From NCBI RefSeq assembly GCF_035582795.1, contig NC_134390.1, positions 1,875,560 to 1,939,559 on the forward strand: a stretch of 64,000 bases of DNA. Direction: 5' to 3'. The notes below the pieces were generated by a model. That model was not told where the DNA came from. It ran no database searches and worked only from the letters and a program-made list of their open reading frames with translations. Shown in pieces: positions 33,301-45,811 of this stretch. This DNA comes from Mycteria americana (taxonomy: Eukaryota; Chordata; Aves; Ciconiiformes; Ciconiidae). Made by a program: the position numbers and the translations under genes. Every line of letters begins with the position of its first letter. The first letter of the stretch is position 1.

Positions 33301-36300
33301 TGCCGCATCCCCAGCCGGCGGCTTGGCCCCGACACCAAAGGGAAATGCTGATGGCAGTGGGGCTGACGCTTGACGGAAAGCAGAGCGAGATCTCCGTTGT
33401 CAAGAGCTTTTCTCACTCTGGTTGCAGTGCCCTGCACCCTGGCTGACCTCAATGTATACGAGAATAAATTAGTTAAGATAGAAGAAACACCCTCGTTAAG
33501 CTCTTCAGCGTGAAACTGCAGCACGGGGGTTGAGCTGGGAGCAGGGACCTCACGGACCGACACCGGTGGACGGTGGTACCCGGCACGTCGACCCCCGGCT
33601 GACGGTCCAGAGACGGGGAGATGGAGGAAATCCCCACCAGCAGGTAGAACGTCCTTACTGAAGCGCTCAGCACTGCCCAGCTCAACGTCCAGACACGTCT
33701 GCGCTGGAAATCGCTAATAAACCGATCCCGGTGCTGCGTCCTTCTCAGCAGAGCCCGGTCGCGGTGAAGCTGGGACGAGGGCGAGTTTTCCCAAGCCCAG
33801 GAGAGCCCGGGCAGCCCAGCCTGCCCCTGCGCGGGTCCCCACGCGTGCAGCCGCGTCCCCGGGGACGCGGGGCCGGGGCCCAGCAATCTGGCAGTAATTA
33901 GGCAGGGAAAGTCAAAACCCTGCTGGGTTGCTTCAGCCATCAATGTGTCACAACGCAGAAGGGAGGTATTCCAAATGCCAAATTCAGATGTCATCAGCAA
34001 TAACCTGATACACGTACAAGGGGCAAGAGGCCCAGCGATGGCACCGGCGTCACCACCCCTGCCCTGCGTGCTCCCCGGTTTCTATTGGAAAAAGGGGGAA
34101 AAAGGGGAAATGCGAACAGAGCGCTGGGGTACGGGAGGGCAGGCGGCACAGGGAAGCCCCGCAGACCCAGCGCAGCAAGGGACAGCCCGGACGCTCTCCT
34201 CTCAACTGCTCGCACCCACAAAAAGATATCGAAAAGCTTAATTGCCGTGGATGACGGCGGGTATCGGGCATTTCACCAGGCCCAGGCAAGCACCCAGCCA
34301 CCCCAAGCCCATCCCCGCGACGCTGCCGTGGCTGCCCACGCACGCCTGTGCGCGGAGCCGAGCTTGACGGCAGGTTCCCTTTCCCCCTGAAGCTGCCGAC
34401 GCCGGCGCTCATTGACAACGTTATTAGAAAGGCAAGGGTGAGGAATGGAAGCGGTTTGACCTTGGAGAGACAAGCTTCGCTGTCATCCCTCCCCTTCCCC
34501 CCGCGCCGTAACGAGGGGCTTTGCAATCTGTCAGCGCTCCTGACGTGCGAGCAGAAAGCACTTTTTATCAAAGTAATTAATTTAAAACCTATTAAATGAT
34601 TTTAGAAAGACGCTCGTGGACATCTCGAGGCGAGAGGCGTTGCAGAAGAGCACCGGGAGGTAACCCGGGGTACGAACACCCTCGGGACGTTCAACGCAAC
34701 CCACCCGTGAAGGCTGCAAAGCCTAGCAGGACAGGGCAGATCGCTCAGTCCGTATAGCAGCTATAGTGCCTGGGGGGGGATCAGGTCCCCGGGAAGCTCT
34801 GGCTTCCCGTCGCAAACCCAAAAGCAAGCACAGGGGCTGCTTGCACCTTGTGCGAACCAAGCAGGGGCATTTCAACCCCCCCCGGGTTCATCCCCGTGGC
34901 GCTGGGGTGGGTGAAGGGGTCTCCCCTCCGGACCGGGGGAGAGCGCGGAGGGTCTGCATTGTTTTTTCCGCGTTCATAAATCACTGCTCTTTGTGGCCCC
35001 TTCCCCATACATTGCACAATTCAGGTTAGGTTATAAATAGGATCCTGGGCTCTTTCAGGTTGATAAAAGCCGAGGGGGGTGGAGCAGCAGGGAGGCGTCA
35101 CGACTACATAACACTTTCATTGCCCTGTCAAAATAAAGAATACCGGCACTGCCGACCCCTTTTTTTGCGGCATATATCAGCCAGGCTTCTGACAACACAT
35201 TTCAGGCCAAAACAGGGATTTAAAAAACCCCCACAACAACCCTCCCCCCGTTTCCCAACGGGGCGGAGGCGTCGGTCGCCCAGCCCCACGGCTGGTAACC
35301 CACTTGCCACTGGGCTACGATGGGGAGCTCAGCTTCGTGCCGGTCGTGCCTAAGAGCACGGTCCACCCGGGCGCGCTCCGTGTGCGGCGTGGCATGGGGA
35401 CGGAGATGCCGGAGCTGCGGGAGCACAACCAGCCCTTCGTCTCCGGGCGGTGGAAGGGGCAGGAGCCCCTGGGGAGGCCGCAGCGGCGGGAGAAGGATGC
35501 TGCAGCTCCGGGGGGGTGAGACGGAGCCGCCGTCCCGCAGGCAGCTGCAGCGCGAGCCCCGTCCCTGCAGGAGCGTCCGAGGCTGGAAAGGTTTCAGACG
35601 GAGCCCCCTGCCCCACCGGCGTCTCTTAGGGGGAATTTTGCACAGCGGCAACGTACGGTGACGCTCACCCCCCGCACGCAGAGCTTTTGGGAAGACCCAG
35701 ACCCACAGTAACCTTGCCTGTATCCACCACCCTTCAGAAATACCGCACGCGTCCATCTGGGCTCCGTCACGCCGGCGTCCTCGTTAACGCACCAGACCAC
35801 ACGCAGAGCTCGTCCCCAAACGTCCCGCGCTGCGGGGACGTACTCGCCCCTCTGCAGACACCCCAGGCCATCTCCTCCTGCGGAGAGGAGCAGGGCTGAT
35901 GCTGCAGCCGCAAGCCGGCTCCCCCAGGGACCCCCCCCCCCCGTCAGGGCTGAGCGCCCCAAAGCCTCGCGCGCTGCCGGCATCACCGACAGCAGCAGCA
36001 CCCGCTGCAGGGGACGGGGACTGACCCGTGCACATGACGGAGGCGGTGGCCCGAGCCGGGGGGGTTTGCGCTCCGTCCTCGGGCAACAACGATAATCAGA
36101 GAGATTTACGTCAGGGAAAGGGCAGAGGGGAACTACGGGGAGATCTGAAGGTGTTTGTGAGCAGGTGAGGTGGGTCTCACCCTAACCCCTCAGTGAAATA
36201 ATGTTATCAAGCGGAAGGGAGGTCCTTGCTTCTGGGCTGCTCCGCACGGGAGGCCGCTGGGTTGCATTCCCTGCACACCCTTTGGCCTTCGCATGGCTTA

Positions 36301-39300
36301 AGCTGCAAAATGAGGGGCTGGGGGAAAAAAAGAGAGGCCTAAGATCACCCCCCAAGGAGCCCAGGCTTCCTGCTCGCCCGCAAGAAACGCTGAAAAGAAA
36401 CGTGGGGCGACGGCACCTCTGGAGAGGCCAGGCTGTGAGGGGGGGCCCCGGTCGGGCAGGCAAAGCCTTGGGGGTCCCCGGGGCCACGGCGGTCCCAGCA
36501 CAGGGTTCGGCTCCAGCGGATGCGGGATCAGCATCCGGGCGGCACCCCGTCCCCCTGGGAGCACCGTGCCGGACCCGAGAGAGGTGCCGTCGCCGCAGCG
36601 GCCGCGTCCCCTCCCGGCCCCGGCCCCCCGTTCCCCGATACAATGAGCCCCTTTACAAGGGCAGGGAGGTTATCCCCGGCGAACCCCCGGCCGAGCCCAG
36701 GGACAAATCTGACACAGATCTGCCTTTAACAGCTCCAGTGATAAAAATGCCAGTTTATTGGAAACACATGGAGTATTTATAGGGGACATCAAAGCGGGAA
36801 GGAGGTTTACATAGCAACAGGCCAGATTAAGCAGAAGGCATCTGCTTTTTCGGCAGCCATGGGGCTCTCGGGAGGCACAATAAATTGGCGGCACACTGGC
36901 CCTTTCATTCCCTCCTTTGGGGAAAGCAAAGGTTGGCAAAACAAAATATAACCACATGCCCGGCCATGTAAAACATGACAGGAATGGGAGCGTCGGGTTA
37001 CCGGCTGCGCGGCTGCGCCCCAACGCACGGGGGGCTTGCAGGGGAGGCGGGAGGGGAGAAATAGCCATGGCTACTCGGTATCGCGGCCCCGGACGGCACC
37101 TCGGCTCCGGCCCGGCTTTGGTTGCCCCTCGCTTCCTCCGTCCCCGGGCTGGGGACGGCAGCCAGCACCCCCCAGCACGGCTGCTCCCGCACGGTGATAC
37201 TGAAGGAGATCCTGCCACCGCCAAGCTGCCAGGCCCAGGATTTTTGTCTAAATGCAGTTTACGTTGAAAGAAAAAACCTTTGCGCTGCCCGGGGTGCACC
37301 GTGAGGAGCTGTTTCTGGGTTTCCCTCGTCCTTGGGGCTCACCGGGATGAGGAGCAGCACCCAGGCAGGGGACGAGGCAGCGGCGTCTGCCGAGTACAGA
37401 GACCCCCAGCCCAGCTCCCCGCGCGGCGCGGCCGGCTCCCCTCGCCGCTTCCTTCCTCAGTTTCCCCGCTGCCGAAGCAGTTCCCCTATATATGCCTGGT
37501 ACCTATGGGGCCTGGATAACCGGCAAGCGTCGCATCAGGGACGCGCTGAGGGTTGCACGCTCTGCCGCTGCACGGTCAGCGGCGGCGAGGACTGGATGGT
37601 GCCAGGTCGAATCCTGCGCAGAGGAGACCGTGAGCTGTAAAAAGGCACCGGGGGGGCCCGGGCGCATCGCGCCGGGGCAGGTTTTATTTCAGCTCGACAG
37701 CCTGAACTCGGCTGGCCGAGGGCTAACCCATCGGCGTCGCCGGGTTCCCAGGCTGCAGTGCCTTGTGTTAATTAACCTTCCAAACACTCCCGTAATATTT
37801 TGCCAAATCTAATAAGGCAGCGCTGGCCGAGGAGCCGCGGGAGGGATCGGCAACGCCTGAGGGCCGGGGGGGGTCCCTGCGGCTCCAGCTGCCGTTCGCA
37901 GTTTTCTGCTCCCCCCCCGCCGCCTGCCCTCCCCGGGCGGGCGACGCTGGGGCTCATCGCCCTCGCTACCGGGATGAGCTGCCGATCTCGGCCTGCCCGG
38001 TGCCCCCCACCCTGCCCGCCCACGGGCGCTCCCCCCGCCGCACCCCAGGCACAAAAAAAAAAAAGGAAAAAAACTGGGAAAAGGGCAAGACTCTGTTTTC
38101 CATCCGGGAAGCAGCCCACCCAGGCCCTGCCTGCTTCTTCCAGAGCGGCAGCATCCCACCCATCTGCGGGTGCTTTGGGGCGGAAACAGAGAACCAGAGC
38201 AAAACCACATCCTCCTGCTGCGGCAGGATACAGGCGGCAGAGACTTGCCCCCAGGCATCCTCGGAAAGGGTTAACCCACCCAGCGTGTGCTGGACACTGG
38301 GTGTTCACAGTCCTAGAGGGGCCTGGGGAAAGATGATAAATAGCTGGGGACGTCCTCTCCCCTCCGCTAACACCAGCGGAGCCCAGCTGGGGAGCGGCAT
38401 TACCCACCTCCGATCCATCATTTTCAGCTGGCCTTGTCACGTCTTGTAAATCACCAAACCCGGCTCCATCCCCGGTCCCTCCTGCGCGTCCCTTCCCCGG
38501 GCTCAGGGCATCCCACCCTTCCCGGCCACGCAGTGACGCTCGGGGAGGATGCGGCTCCCATCGCCGTGCTCTCCTGTTTCTATTTATTGCCTGCGTGATC
38601 AGATAACTTGACATTTATTTACATAGCCAGGGACCCGGCTCCTCTTTTAGCTCTCCGTGCTCGGCCGCCCCAGGGCAGTTATTAGGTTTCCTCTGGCCCC
38701 TGTTTCTCCTCGGGCTCCAAAAGCAGGAGACCTCGGCATGGCTGGGTTAAGCACCTTGAAGGTGGGGGATTTTTTTAGGTTTGTTTTTTTTTTCTCAGCC
38801 CCAGGAGCTGCTTTTCCCCCGGCCGAGGATCCCACGGAGCCGCTGAAAAGCCCCTCTCGAGCAGCAGCGACGGCGTTTGGTGGGGAGGGACCCGGCGTGA
38901 GGAAGAGGATGGGTGTGCGAGCGTGGCTGTGCACGCTCGTGCTGCTAGGAGATATCCAGACAGCTGCCCAAGAAACAACGTTTTATAAAGACGGGGAAAT
39001 ACCTGCAAATGACACAGCCATTTTCCCTGCCACAAGCATTAAAAAAAAATCAATTACTTCGTTCATGGTCACCACCAGCCCATGGGACCTTCACTGCTGC
39101 GCTCGGGCTCATTTCCAGGGTTTTCTTTGCAGCCCCGATGGCCAGGCTCTTCCTCAGCCCCCTTCCAGCCACCCGTGACCTGAAGGGTCTTCCAAGATCA
39201 CGGTTTCAAGAGATATCCTGAATATCGGGCGAATACTGGGCGTCTCCGCTCCTGCACAGAGACACGTGCGCCCGCGCAGCCACCACGGTGCTACATCACC

Positions 39301-42029
39301 CTTACGGGAGTCCCGGACCTCGCTCCTGGCTAAGAGCCATTTTTACGGAGCTTTGGGAAGGCCGAGGCATACGGCAACAACCGAGAAGATGGGCTGGAAA
39401 TAAACCCGAGCGGAGGCAGGGACACTGGCTGGGGACAGGGACGCTGGACGTGGTGGCCTTTACCTGCCGGGCAATTCCTTATTGTCCCGGCTCCCGCTGC
39501 CTTGTAAAGGGCCTGATGGATAATGCTCATCAGGAAGGCGAGAGAGCGATGCCGTCACCTCGCCTCCCTCCGCGTGCCGCGATCCATCTTCTTTATAGCA
39601 AGTATCCGGAGCCAGCACCATCTGCGGCACCAGAAATACAATTACCAGGGGCGGGGGGAGCCCCTCTCCTTCCAAATTTCATAGAGGCCTCGCAAAGCAA
39701 CCCTAAATTACTCCTCGCACACCAGGGACCTCACACGGCACCGTTTCTCTTTAGGTATAATTATAGCTGGGGAATTAGCAAGTCTGATTTTCTCCCCCTT
39801 CTTCTGTGCCGTTCCCCCCCCCCCCAAAAAAAAAAGGGAGAAATTGAAATTGATCTCCGGCTCTGTTGCTGGCCAGCTGTAATTTAATCAGAAAAGCCTC
39901 TCTCTTGGCATTTATTTATTCTTTTTAACCCCAAGGTCCTAAATTAAAAAGGACGGTGGCGGGGTGGGAATTGGAGCGGCCGGAGCCTCGGCTGCAGTTT
40001 CGGGGAGCCGCAGTGGTCGCCGAAGCATCTTGCCAGCTCCCGCGCCCGGAGACTCGCTCGGGCTTTGCCGACCGGTGACCGGCAGCGCCGAGGAGCCGTG
40101 CCCGGCTGCACACGGGGCTGGTTTAATAACCTGGTCCGCAGGGCCCAATCCTGCACGCTGCTCCCCGCGGACACCCTCGATCCAGCGGCTCTTCTCGGGC
40201 TTGGGCTCGCGGCTGTTAGTCGTGCTGGCCTCAAGCTGGACTCCAAAAAAAAAAGGCAAATGGGAGAACTGTAATGCGAAAGCCTCCAAAAACCCTTTGA
40301 CCCGATGCTGCTGTTATGGGAGTAGAAATGAGAAAGAAATCGCTTCTAACAAACGCGCCCAAGTCCTTAATTGCCTTTTCAGGCAGCGAAGCCGGGCTGT
40401 GCCAGGGCTGGATCCCCTCTGCCTGCACTGGATTTGTGAAACTCTGTGTAAAATAAGGGAACAAAATCCAGATTCCCATTTGATTTTGTATTTTTTTACT
40501 GCCAAAGGTAACTTTGCCCTGCAACCCTTGTGAGCCTGCATGCCATACGCTGCCTGCTCGCTTTGGACCGGGAGGCAGGAGATAACATCCCTGCAGAGTG
40601 CCTGCCTGCAGCCTCGGACGAGGCGCTTTATGGTCTTAACGTGTATTCAGGGTAAATCCCAGTGAAATCCCCTGGTTTCGAGCACGTGCTGGAGCGGGCA
40701 GGCGTGCTGCTTCCCCACTCAACGTGTGTCACCTCCGGGGATGTGCTGGCACGGTATCAGGCAGGCACAAGACAAGGGGTGATCGTCCCACCGCCCAAAG
40801 CCCCAGGGGCAGCAGCTCCCCAAGGTGGTCAGCAGGGTGTGACGGATGCACGGGCTGCTTTGTCCTCGCTGGTGGCAGGGGGTGACATTCCTCGGCACGG
40901 CAGGACCCGCCGCGGGAGGCAATCCCCCCTCCGCGGTGTTTTGGATAAGGACGAGGGATGCAGGCAGCGGTGAAGGCGGATGGTTTGGTCTCCGGCCACG
41001 CAACCGATGGGAAAGGGAGAAGGTGGGGTTTTGCACCACGGTTTAGAAACCCTGGGATCACGCTTCACGTGCAAACCCTGCCGCTGCCCCCGCCAAGCCC
41101 CAGCAAACTCCTGCTCGCACCAGGTTTTGCTGCGTGTGCGGGAACCGCACCGGTAACAGCCGCCTGCTGGCACGACCGCTGCTCTCGCACAGCCGCGGTG
41201 ATGTAAATCACGGCTTGACCCCAGGTTTGCACCGGCTGCCGGCCCTCTGCGAAGGGTTGGCCTTGTCATCTCGTACGGTGACACCCGCCACTGATTTACG
41301 AGCGGGTTGGGAGCAGGGCTGCGACACACCGGACACCTCCTCACCCTCCCGCAGGCGGCCACGGCAGCACCCGGCCCTTTCCCTGCCGCTTCGCTCCTTC
41401 CCCGGGCATCACCCACGTGCGGAGGCGGCAGGGCTGGATGCGGCCGTGCAGCGAAGCTGGTTACCGTGTCCCCGCAGCCCTCTCCTGCGCACGGGGCAGG
41501 AGCTGCACTCGGCCGTGACCCGGCCCTGACCGCGGCGAGGAGGGCCAGGGTTAGGAGAGCCCGTCCACGGGTTTAAATCAACGCCCTCCACTTCCCTTCC
41601 ATGCTGAGTTATGGCACCCTGGTTTTGTGATGGAGATGACCAGGCAGTGAGGGATGAGTGACCTGGGCCAGACCACCGGGCTCGGTGCTCCCAGCCGGAC
41701 CCTGGGCGAGGGGTGAAAGATCAGGGCTGTCCTCCAGCCCCTTCCCGGCCCCCCCACCTGCGTGGATGCTCCTGAGCGTCAGCTGTGATTTAGTGTCTTT
41801 GGGTTCACCGGGAGAGCGGGCGATGCTCTGCCGCCGGAGCAGCCGCTCGCAGCAGCGCGTTCCCGCCGCGAAGCAGCCGGCTCCGGTGCTCTGGGCAGGG
41901 GCGTCCTCCTCCCCGCGACCGTTTCCCCGTGTCAGCTGGGTTATTCATCTCTAAGCTGCGCTTCCCTCCCTCCCTCCGTCCAGGATGTCCTTAAGGAACA
42001 GATTCCCAGGCAGTGAGGCTCTGGTATGC
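30341..42029. other. Intergenic sequence, no gene recognised
   Basis: No exon or RNA gene recognised. AT-rich islands lie at 31130-31230, 31890-32100, 35020-35230, 36690-36960, 38570-38640, 39740-39960 and 40310-40520. At 36805-36818 GTTTACATAGCAAC resembles an RFX X-box. Around 32000-32050 there is an inverted TATTGACC/GGTCAATA pair. The 31.4-32.5 kb part is CpG-poor and AT-richer than its surroundings and may be decayed repeat; one short stretch recalls CR1 3' sequence (minus strand, about 32105-32140) but is too short to call. Confidence 0.4.
36805..36818 (+). promoter_or_regulatory. RFX X-box-like motif
   Basis: GTTTACATAGCAAC matches the X-box consensus (GTNRCC, short spacer, RGYAAC) except at one position. 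It lies in an AT-rich island with a CCAGTTTATTGG stretch about 50 bp upstream. Confidence 0.25.
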
Positions 42030-42590
42030 ACAATGAAGCCTGAGAGGACGCCATCACATCTGGGAGGATGCTATGACATCTGGGAGGATGCCATGACATG
42101 TGGCAGGACGCTATGGCACCTAGGAGGATGCCATCCCAGCTGGGAAGATGCTGTGAGATCTGGGAGGACGCTGTGACGTCTGGGAGGATGCCATCACATC
42201 TGGGAGGATGCTATGACATCTGGGAGGATGCCATGACATGTGGCAGGACGCTATGGCACCTAGGAGGATGCCATCCCAGCTGGGAAGATGCTGTGAGATC
42301 TGGGAGGACGCTGTGACGTCTGGGAGGATGCCATCACATCTGGGAAGATGCTGTGATGTCTGGGAGGATGCCATCCCATCTGGGAAGATGCTATGACCTC
42401 TGGGAGGACGCTATGACATGTGGCAGGACGCTATGGCACCTAGGAGGATGCCGTCCCATCTGCGAAGATGCTGTGAGATCTGGGAGGACGCTATGACGTC
42501 TGGGAGGATGCCATCACATCTGGGAAGATGCTGTGACGTCTGGGAGGATGCCATGACGTCTGGGAAGATGCCACGACGTCTACGTACAAA
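42030..42590. repeat. 20-bp minisatellite with 140-bp higher-order repeat
   Basis: The unit is TGGGAGGATGCCATCACATC with variants (GGACGCTATGGCACCTA, GAAGATGCTGTGAGATC and others). A block of seven units repeats almost exactly: CCATCACATC starts at 42051, 42191 and 42331, each 140 bp apart. The last block is 180 bp (nine units; next copy at 42511). About 28 units in all. It adjoins a CpG island on its right. Confidence 0.95.
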
Positions 42591-44146
42591 CTTCTTTAAA
42601 AAAATTAATAATAATAATAACTTTTAAAAATGTATAAGACCTAAACCCAGCCCGCCCGCTGCCCTCTGAGGAGCCACCCGAGCCGGCCCAGCCCGCGGGA
42701 GGACCCGGGTGTGCCGGGGCAGCCACCCGCGACGCGCCCGGGGCCCGGGGCCGCCCGCCCGCCCCAGCGCGGCCCTGCCGGGGGAGCGGCCGGGGCCGGC
42801 GGGGCCGCAGCCTCCTCCCGCGGGCTCCGGCATCCCCTTGTGGCAGCCGGAGGCTTTGCAAAGCCCCGCCAGCAGCAAGAGGCTCTGCCAGAAACGATGT
42901 CCCCCGCTGCCGCCCCGCCGGTCCCCTCCCTGGCCCGGCAGCCGCAGGGCTGCGGTGCAGCGTGCGGGACCGCGCCGTGCTGGGGGCAAGCCCCGTCCCC
43001 ACCGAAGGCACCGGCAAAGGGGCGAGGACGGGCGGGCTGAGCCCGTGGCACCCCGGACCTCGTCCTTACGCAACCGGCTCAGAGCCTCTTGCTTGCGGCG
43101 GGCGGCAGATTAGGGCGCAGAGCTCCCCGGATAACTCCCTAAGCCCTAAATCTGCTCCTGGTCCTCTCCCGAGATAAGGCAGCACGGGAGGGTGGCTACG
43201 GGGCAGGAGGTGTCACACCGGGGTGACACCGCGCCTGCCACCCGTCCCGCTGATGCAGCGGGAGCAGAGGGCTCAGCCCCGAAGCGAGGGGCAAGGGTTG
43301 GTTCTCGGTGCTGCAATAGGGGATCCGGCACCCCCCCGGCATTCACCGCCTTTGGGGGCTTTCCCAGGCAGAGCAGCTCGGAGAGGGCTGGCAGCCCGGC
43401 TACCCGCGGTGCCGAAGGCCTCAGACCAGCTCCTGGCCCCTGCTGGGGATGGACACGGCTGGGGGACACCGGGGTTGGGAGGACGCTGCAGGCGCAGAGC
43501 CCGGCTCCGGCTCCGCCGGCGTTCAGCATCGGGATCCTCATGTTTGGCATCGGGATCCCGATGTTCGGCGTCAGGATCCTCGCGCTTCCCGGCAGGATGC
43601 GCCCGGCACAGAGGAAACAGCTGGGATCCTTCATCTGCTCTGTATTTTCATGTTTAAGGATGCAAGCAAAGTGACCTTTGGGACTCTGCCTTAATGGTTG
43701 CTTTAAATGGAGAACGTGGCCTCCCACGATCTGCTCTGGGACAGAACTCACGCCTTTTTGCCATGCAAATAGCTGATCCGGGGACTAAAAGTGCCCTTTC
43801 CCAGATCCCACAGGCCAGCTGGCCCCCGTACCTCGGAAAATATGTAAAAAGCAACCAACCAAAAAAAACCCCCTGCAAAGATGAAGATAAGGGAGCAGTC
43901 AGGTTTCACGTGGAATTCAGGAAACCAGTTTTTGCGGCTCCTCGGCTAAGGCTGCCCTGAGCTCGCCGGTGCCCTGGGGGCTTTGGCATCGCGGTGCCCG
44001 GAGGAGGAGGTGGGCTGGAGGCTCCGCGGCACCTCTCACGGGGGGACCGCGGGGTTTGTGTAATGCTCCTGCACAGTTACGGGTCCCTGTGCTCTTGGCC
44101 GAAGCAGCGGTTCCCCGGGTTTACCCGATCAGCAACTTCACCTGCG
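42591..44146. other. Non-coding region upstream of ANKRD33: CpG island (42640-43110) and short repeats
   Basis: 42640-43110 is strongly CpG-rich with Sp1-like boxes but no exon I can recognise. At 43520-43590 a 21-bp unit (core GCATCGGGATCC) occurs three times. The remainder is GC-rich with nothing recognised. The CpG island could serve a non-coding RNA or be a distal ANKRD33 promoter. Confidence 0.35.
43522..43585. repeat. Three-copy 21-bp tandem repeat
   Basis: Three adjacent diverged copies of a 21-bp unit (TTCAGCATCGGGATCCTCAT-like) are seen. No gene context. Confidence 0.6.
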
Positions 44147-44225
44147 TATAAAGGGAGCTGGAAGGGGCTTTGGGGGGGCTCGGTTGAGCTGGTGGGGGTT
44201 GCTCAGGCAGCAGCATCTTACCGAG
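44147..44225 (+). promoter_or_regulatory. ANKRD33: Possible ANKRD33 promoter: TATA box and first-exon donor
   Basis: TATAAAG (44147-44153) flanked by GC-rich sequence is a good TATA box. About 70 bp downstream a donor ACCGAG|GTGAGA (exon side ending 44225) would close a short non-coding exon starting near 44178, to be joined to an acceptor at 45397/45398. A second TATA-like TATAAAAAT lies at 44236-44244. Assignment is inference from spacing. Confidence 0.3.
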
Positions 44226-45502
44226 GTGAGACAGGTATAAAAATACAGCCCTGGACTCCCAGCAGCTCCTCAGCTAAAGATGCTAAATCCTGCCCAAGCA
44301 GCCCTGATCCTGATGGATGGAGCCATTTTAAGCAACAGTTTAAATTAAGATATCTTGGCTAGCTGAGCCCACGCCAACGTGCGGGTTGTCACAGCTTTGG
44401 TACCCAAAGCCCACCTCGGACCCAGAGCAGAAAGCTCTTTCTCACTGCCAAGGGTAGGGGTGATTTTCCACTGTCTCTTGCAAAGTTTTCCTTCCTGGCT
44501 GGAGCTGTGATGCTGCCCAGCCGACGAGGGACCCCCGGGGAAGGTCCGAGCAGCCCCAGGTAAGAGCAGGGTGCGGCGAGAAGAGCATCCCTCATCTCCA
44601 GAGCCTGCTTCGGGATCTCTAAGCGGGGTGGGAGAGTTTAATCGAATTGCGAAGGCTTTCTTCCTTCCACAGCACCAGTCAATGAATGGTTGGCTTCTAC
44701 TTAGAAGCAAAATGGTTTAATTGCTGCTGCCGGGCTGCAGCCGGTCTGTGCCTGCCCAGAGCTCCTGGACCAGGGCCGCAGGTTGCTCTGTGTCGCGTGG
44801 TTTAAGGGGCTCCTCGGGGAGCCGGGAGCTGCTCCGGCCTCTGCTCTTCTGCTGCTCGGTCGTAAGCAGCTGGATTTAACCCTTCTCTCTGGACGCTGCG
44901 CTGGTTCTGCTGCTAGGAAAGGTCTTTGCGGCTGCTTTGATGTGCACCAGTTAAGTGGGGAGGGCACCGCGGGAAGGGCTCAGACCCCGGCCGTGTGGCG
45001 TGGGGAGGGAGGGAGATGTGCCCTTCCTGCTGGCGCTCGGCACAACGGCCTGGCTGCGTTCGGTGCCCCGATTGGCATCCCTACCGCCCCGGAGACATTC
45101 CCAATCTCCCCCCCCCGCCTAGTTTCAACGCCTAGACCGTGGGACATTTATCTGCCTTTCAACTCCCAAGACATCCCCCCGTTTTCCCTGCTCTGTGCTG
45201 GGGACGGTGCCGTGGGGGGCTGCTCCCCACCTGGGGTTTCGCAGCATCCAAGCCCTCGGTGCAAGCGTTTGCACGGGGCAGAGGATGGAAACCGGACCCG
45301 TGGGCTGTGCTGGCGGCTGGGAGCTGGCCGAAGCTTCCCGGCAGGCGAGGGATGCCGGAGCCCACACGGTTCCCACGCACGCTCTGTGTCTGCACAGGGG
45401 GGAGTGAACGGTCCGGAGTGCCCCCTCGTCCCCCCGGGAGAGGCTCCCGGCCCCAGGCAGGGCTCCGGGCCAAGCTGGGCTCGCTCCCCCCGGCCGGGCC
45501 GG

Positions 45503-45811
45503 ATGACAGATGCCTGCGGTGGAGGAGAACATGCTGCAGCCCCCACATCCAGCCTGGATGCCTCCGACCCGGAGCTGCACTACGAGGAGGAGGAGGAGGA
45601 GGAGGAGGATGAGTCGGAGCCCTCGGACACCGGCAGCATCTTCTCCGACGACTCTGTCTACCCTCGCTACGAGCTCTCCCTGGGGGCCGGCAGTGCCGAA
45701 GACCTCAGCCTCTACCAGTGCTGCACCAGGAATGATGCCAAGCTGGTGCGGGAGAGGCTGGAGCACGGGGTGACACGGAGCGAGGCCACGGAGCTGGACG
45801 TCAACGGGAGG
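45503..45811 (+). CDS. ANKRD33: ANKRD33 coding exon 1
   Basis: 103 codons in phase 0, ending DVNGR before GTGAGC. An acceptor (TCTGTGTCTGCACAG) at 45397 suggests the exon begins at 45398 with a short 5' UTR. Contains a pure GAG(8) run at 45584-45607, likely length-variable. Confidence 0.85.

Noticed and set aside
37440-37500. TTCCTCAGTTTCCCC as a second MIR fragment
   Set aside because: Only about 14 bp match and neither flank follows the MIR consensus.
21093-42029. Search for extra protein-coding exons between FIGNL2 and ANKRD33
   Set aside because: Many GC-driven frames exist, but none showed a known domain together with plausible splice sites, and I know of no protein-coding gene at this position in the human order.
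42030-42590. Regular direct repeats as a CRISPR array
   Set aside because: Units are contiguous without unique spacers, and the setting is a vertebrate genome.
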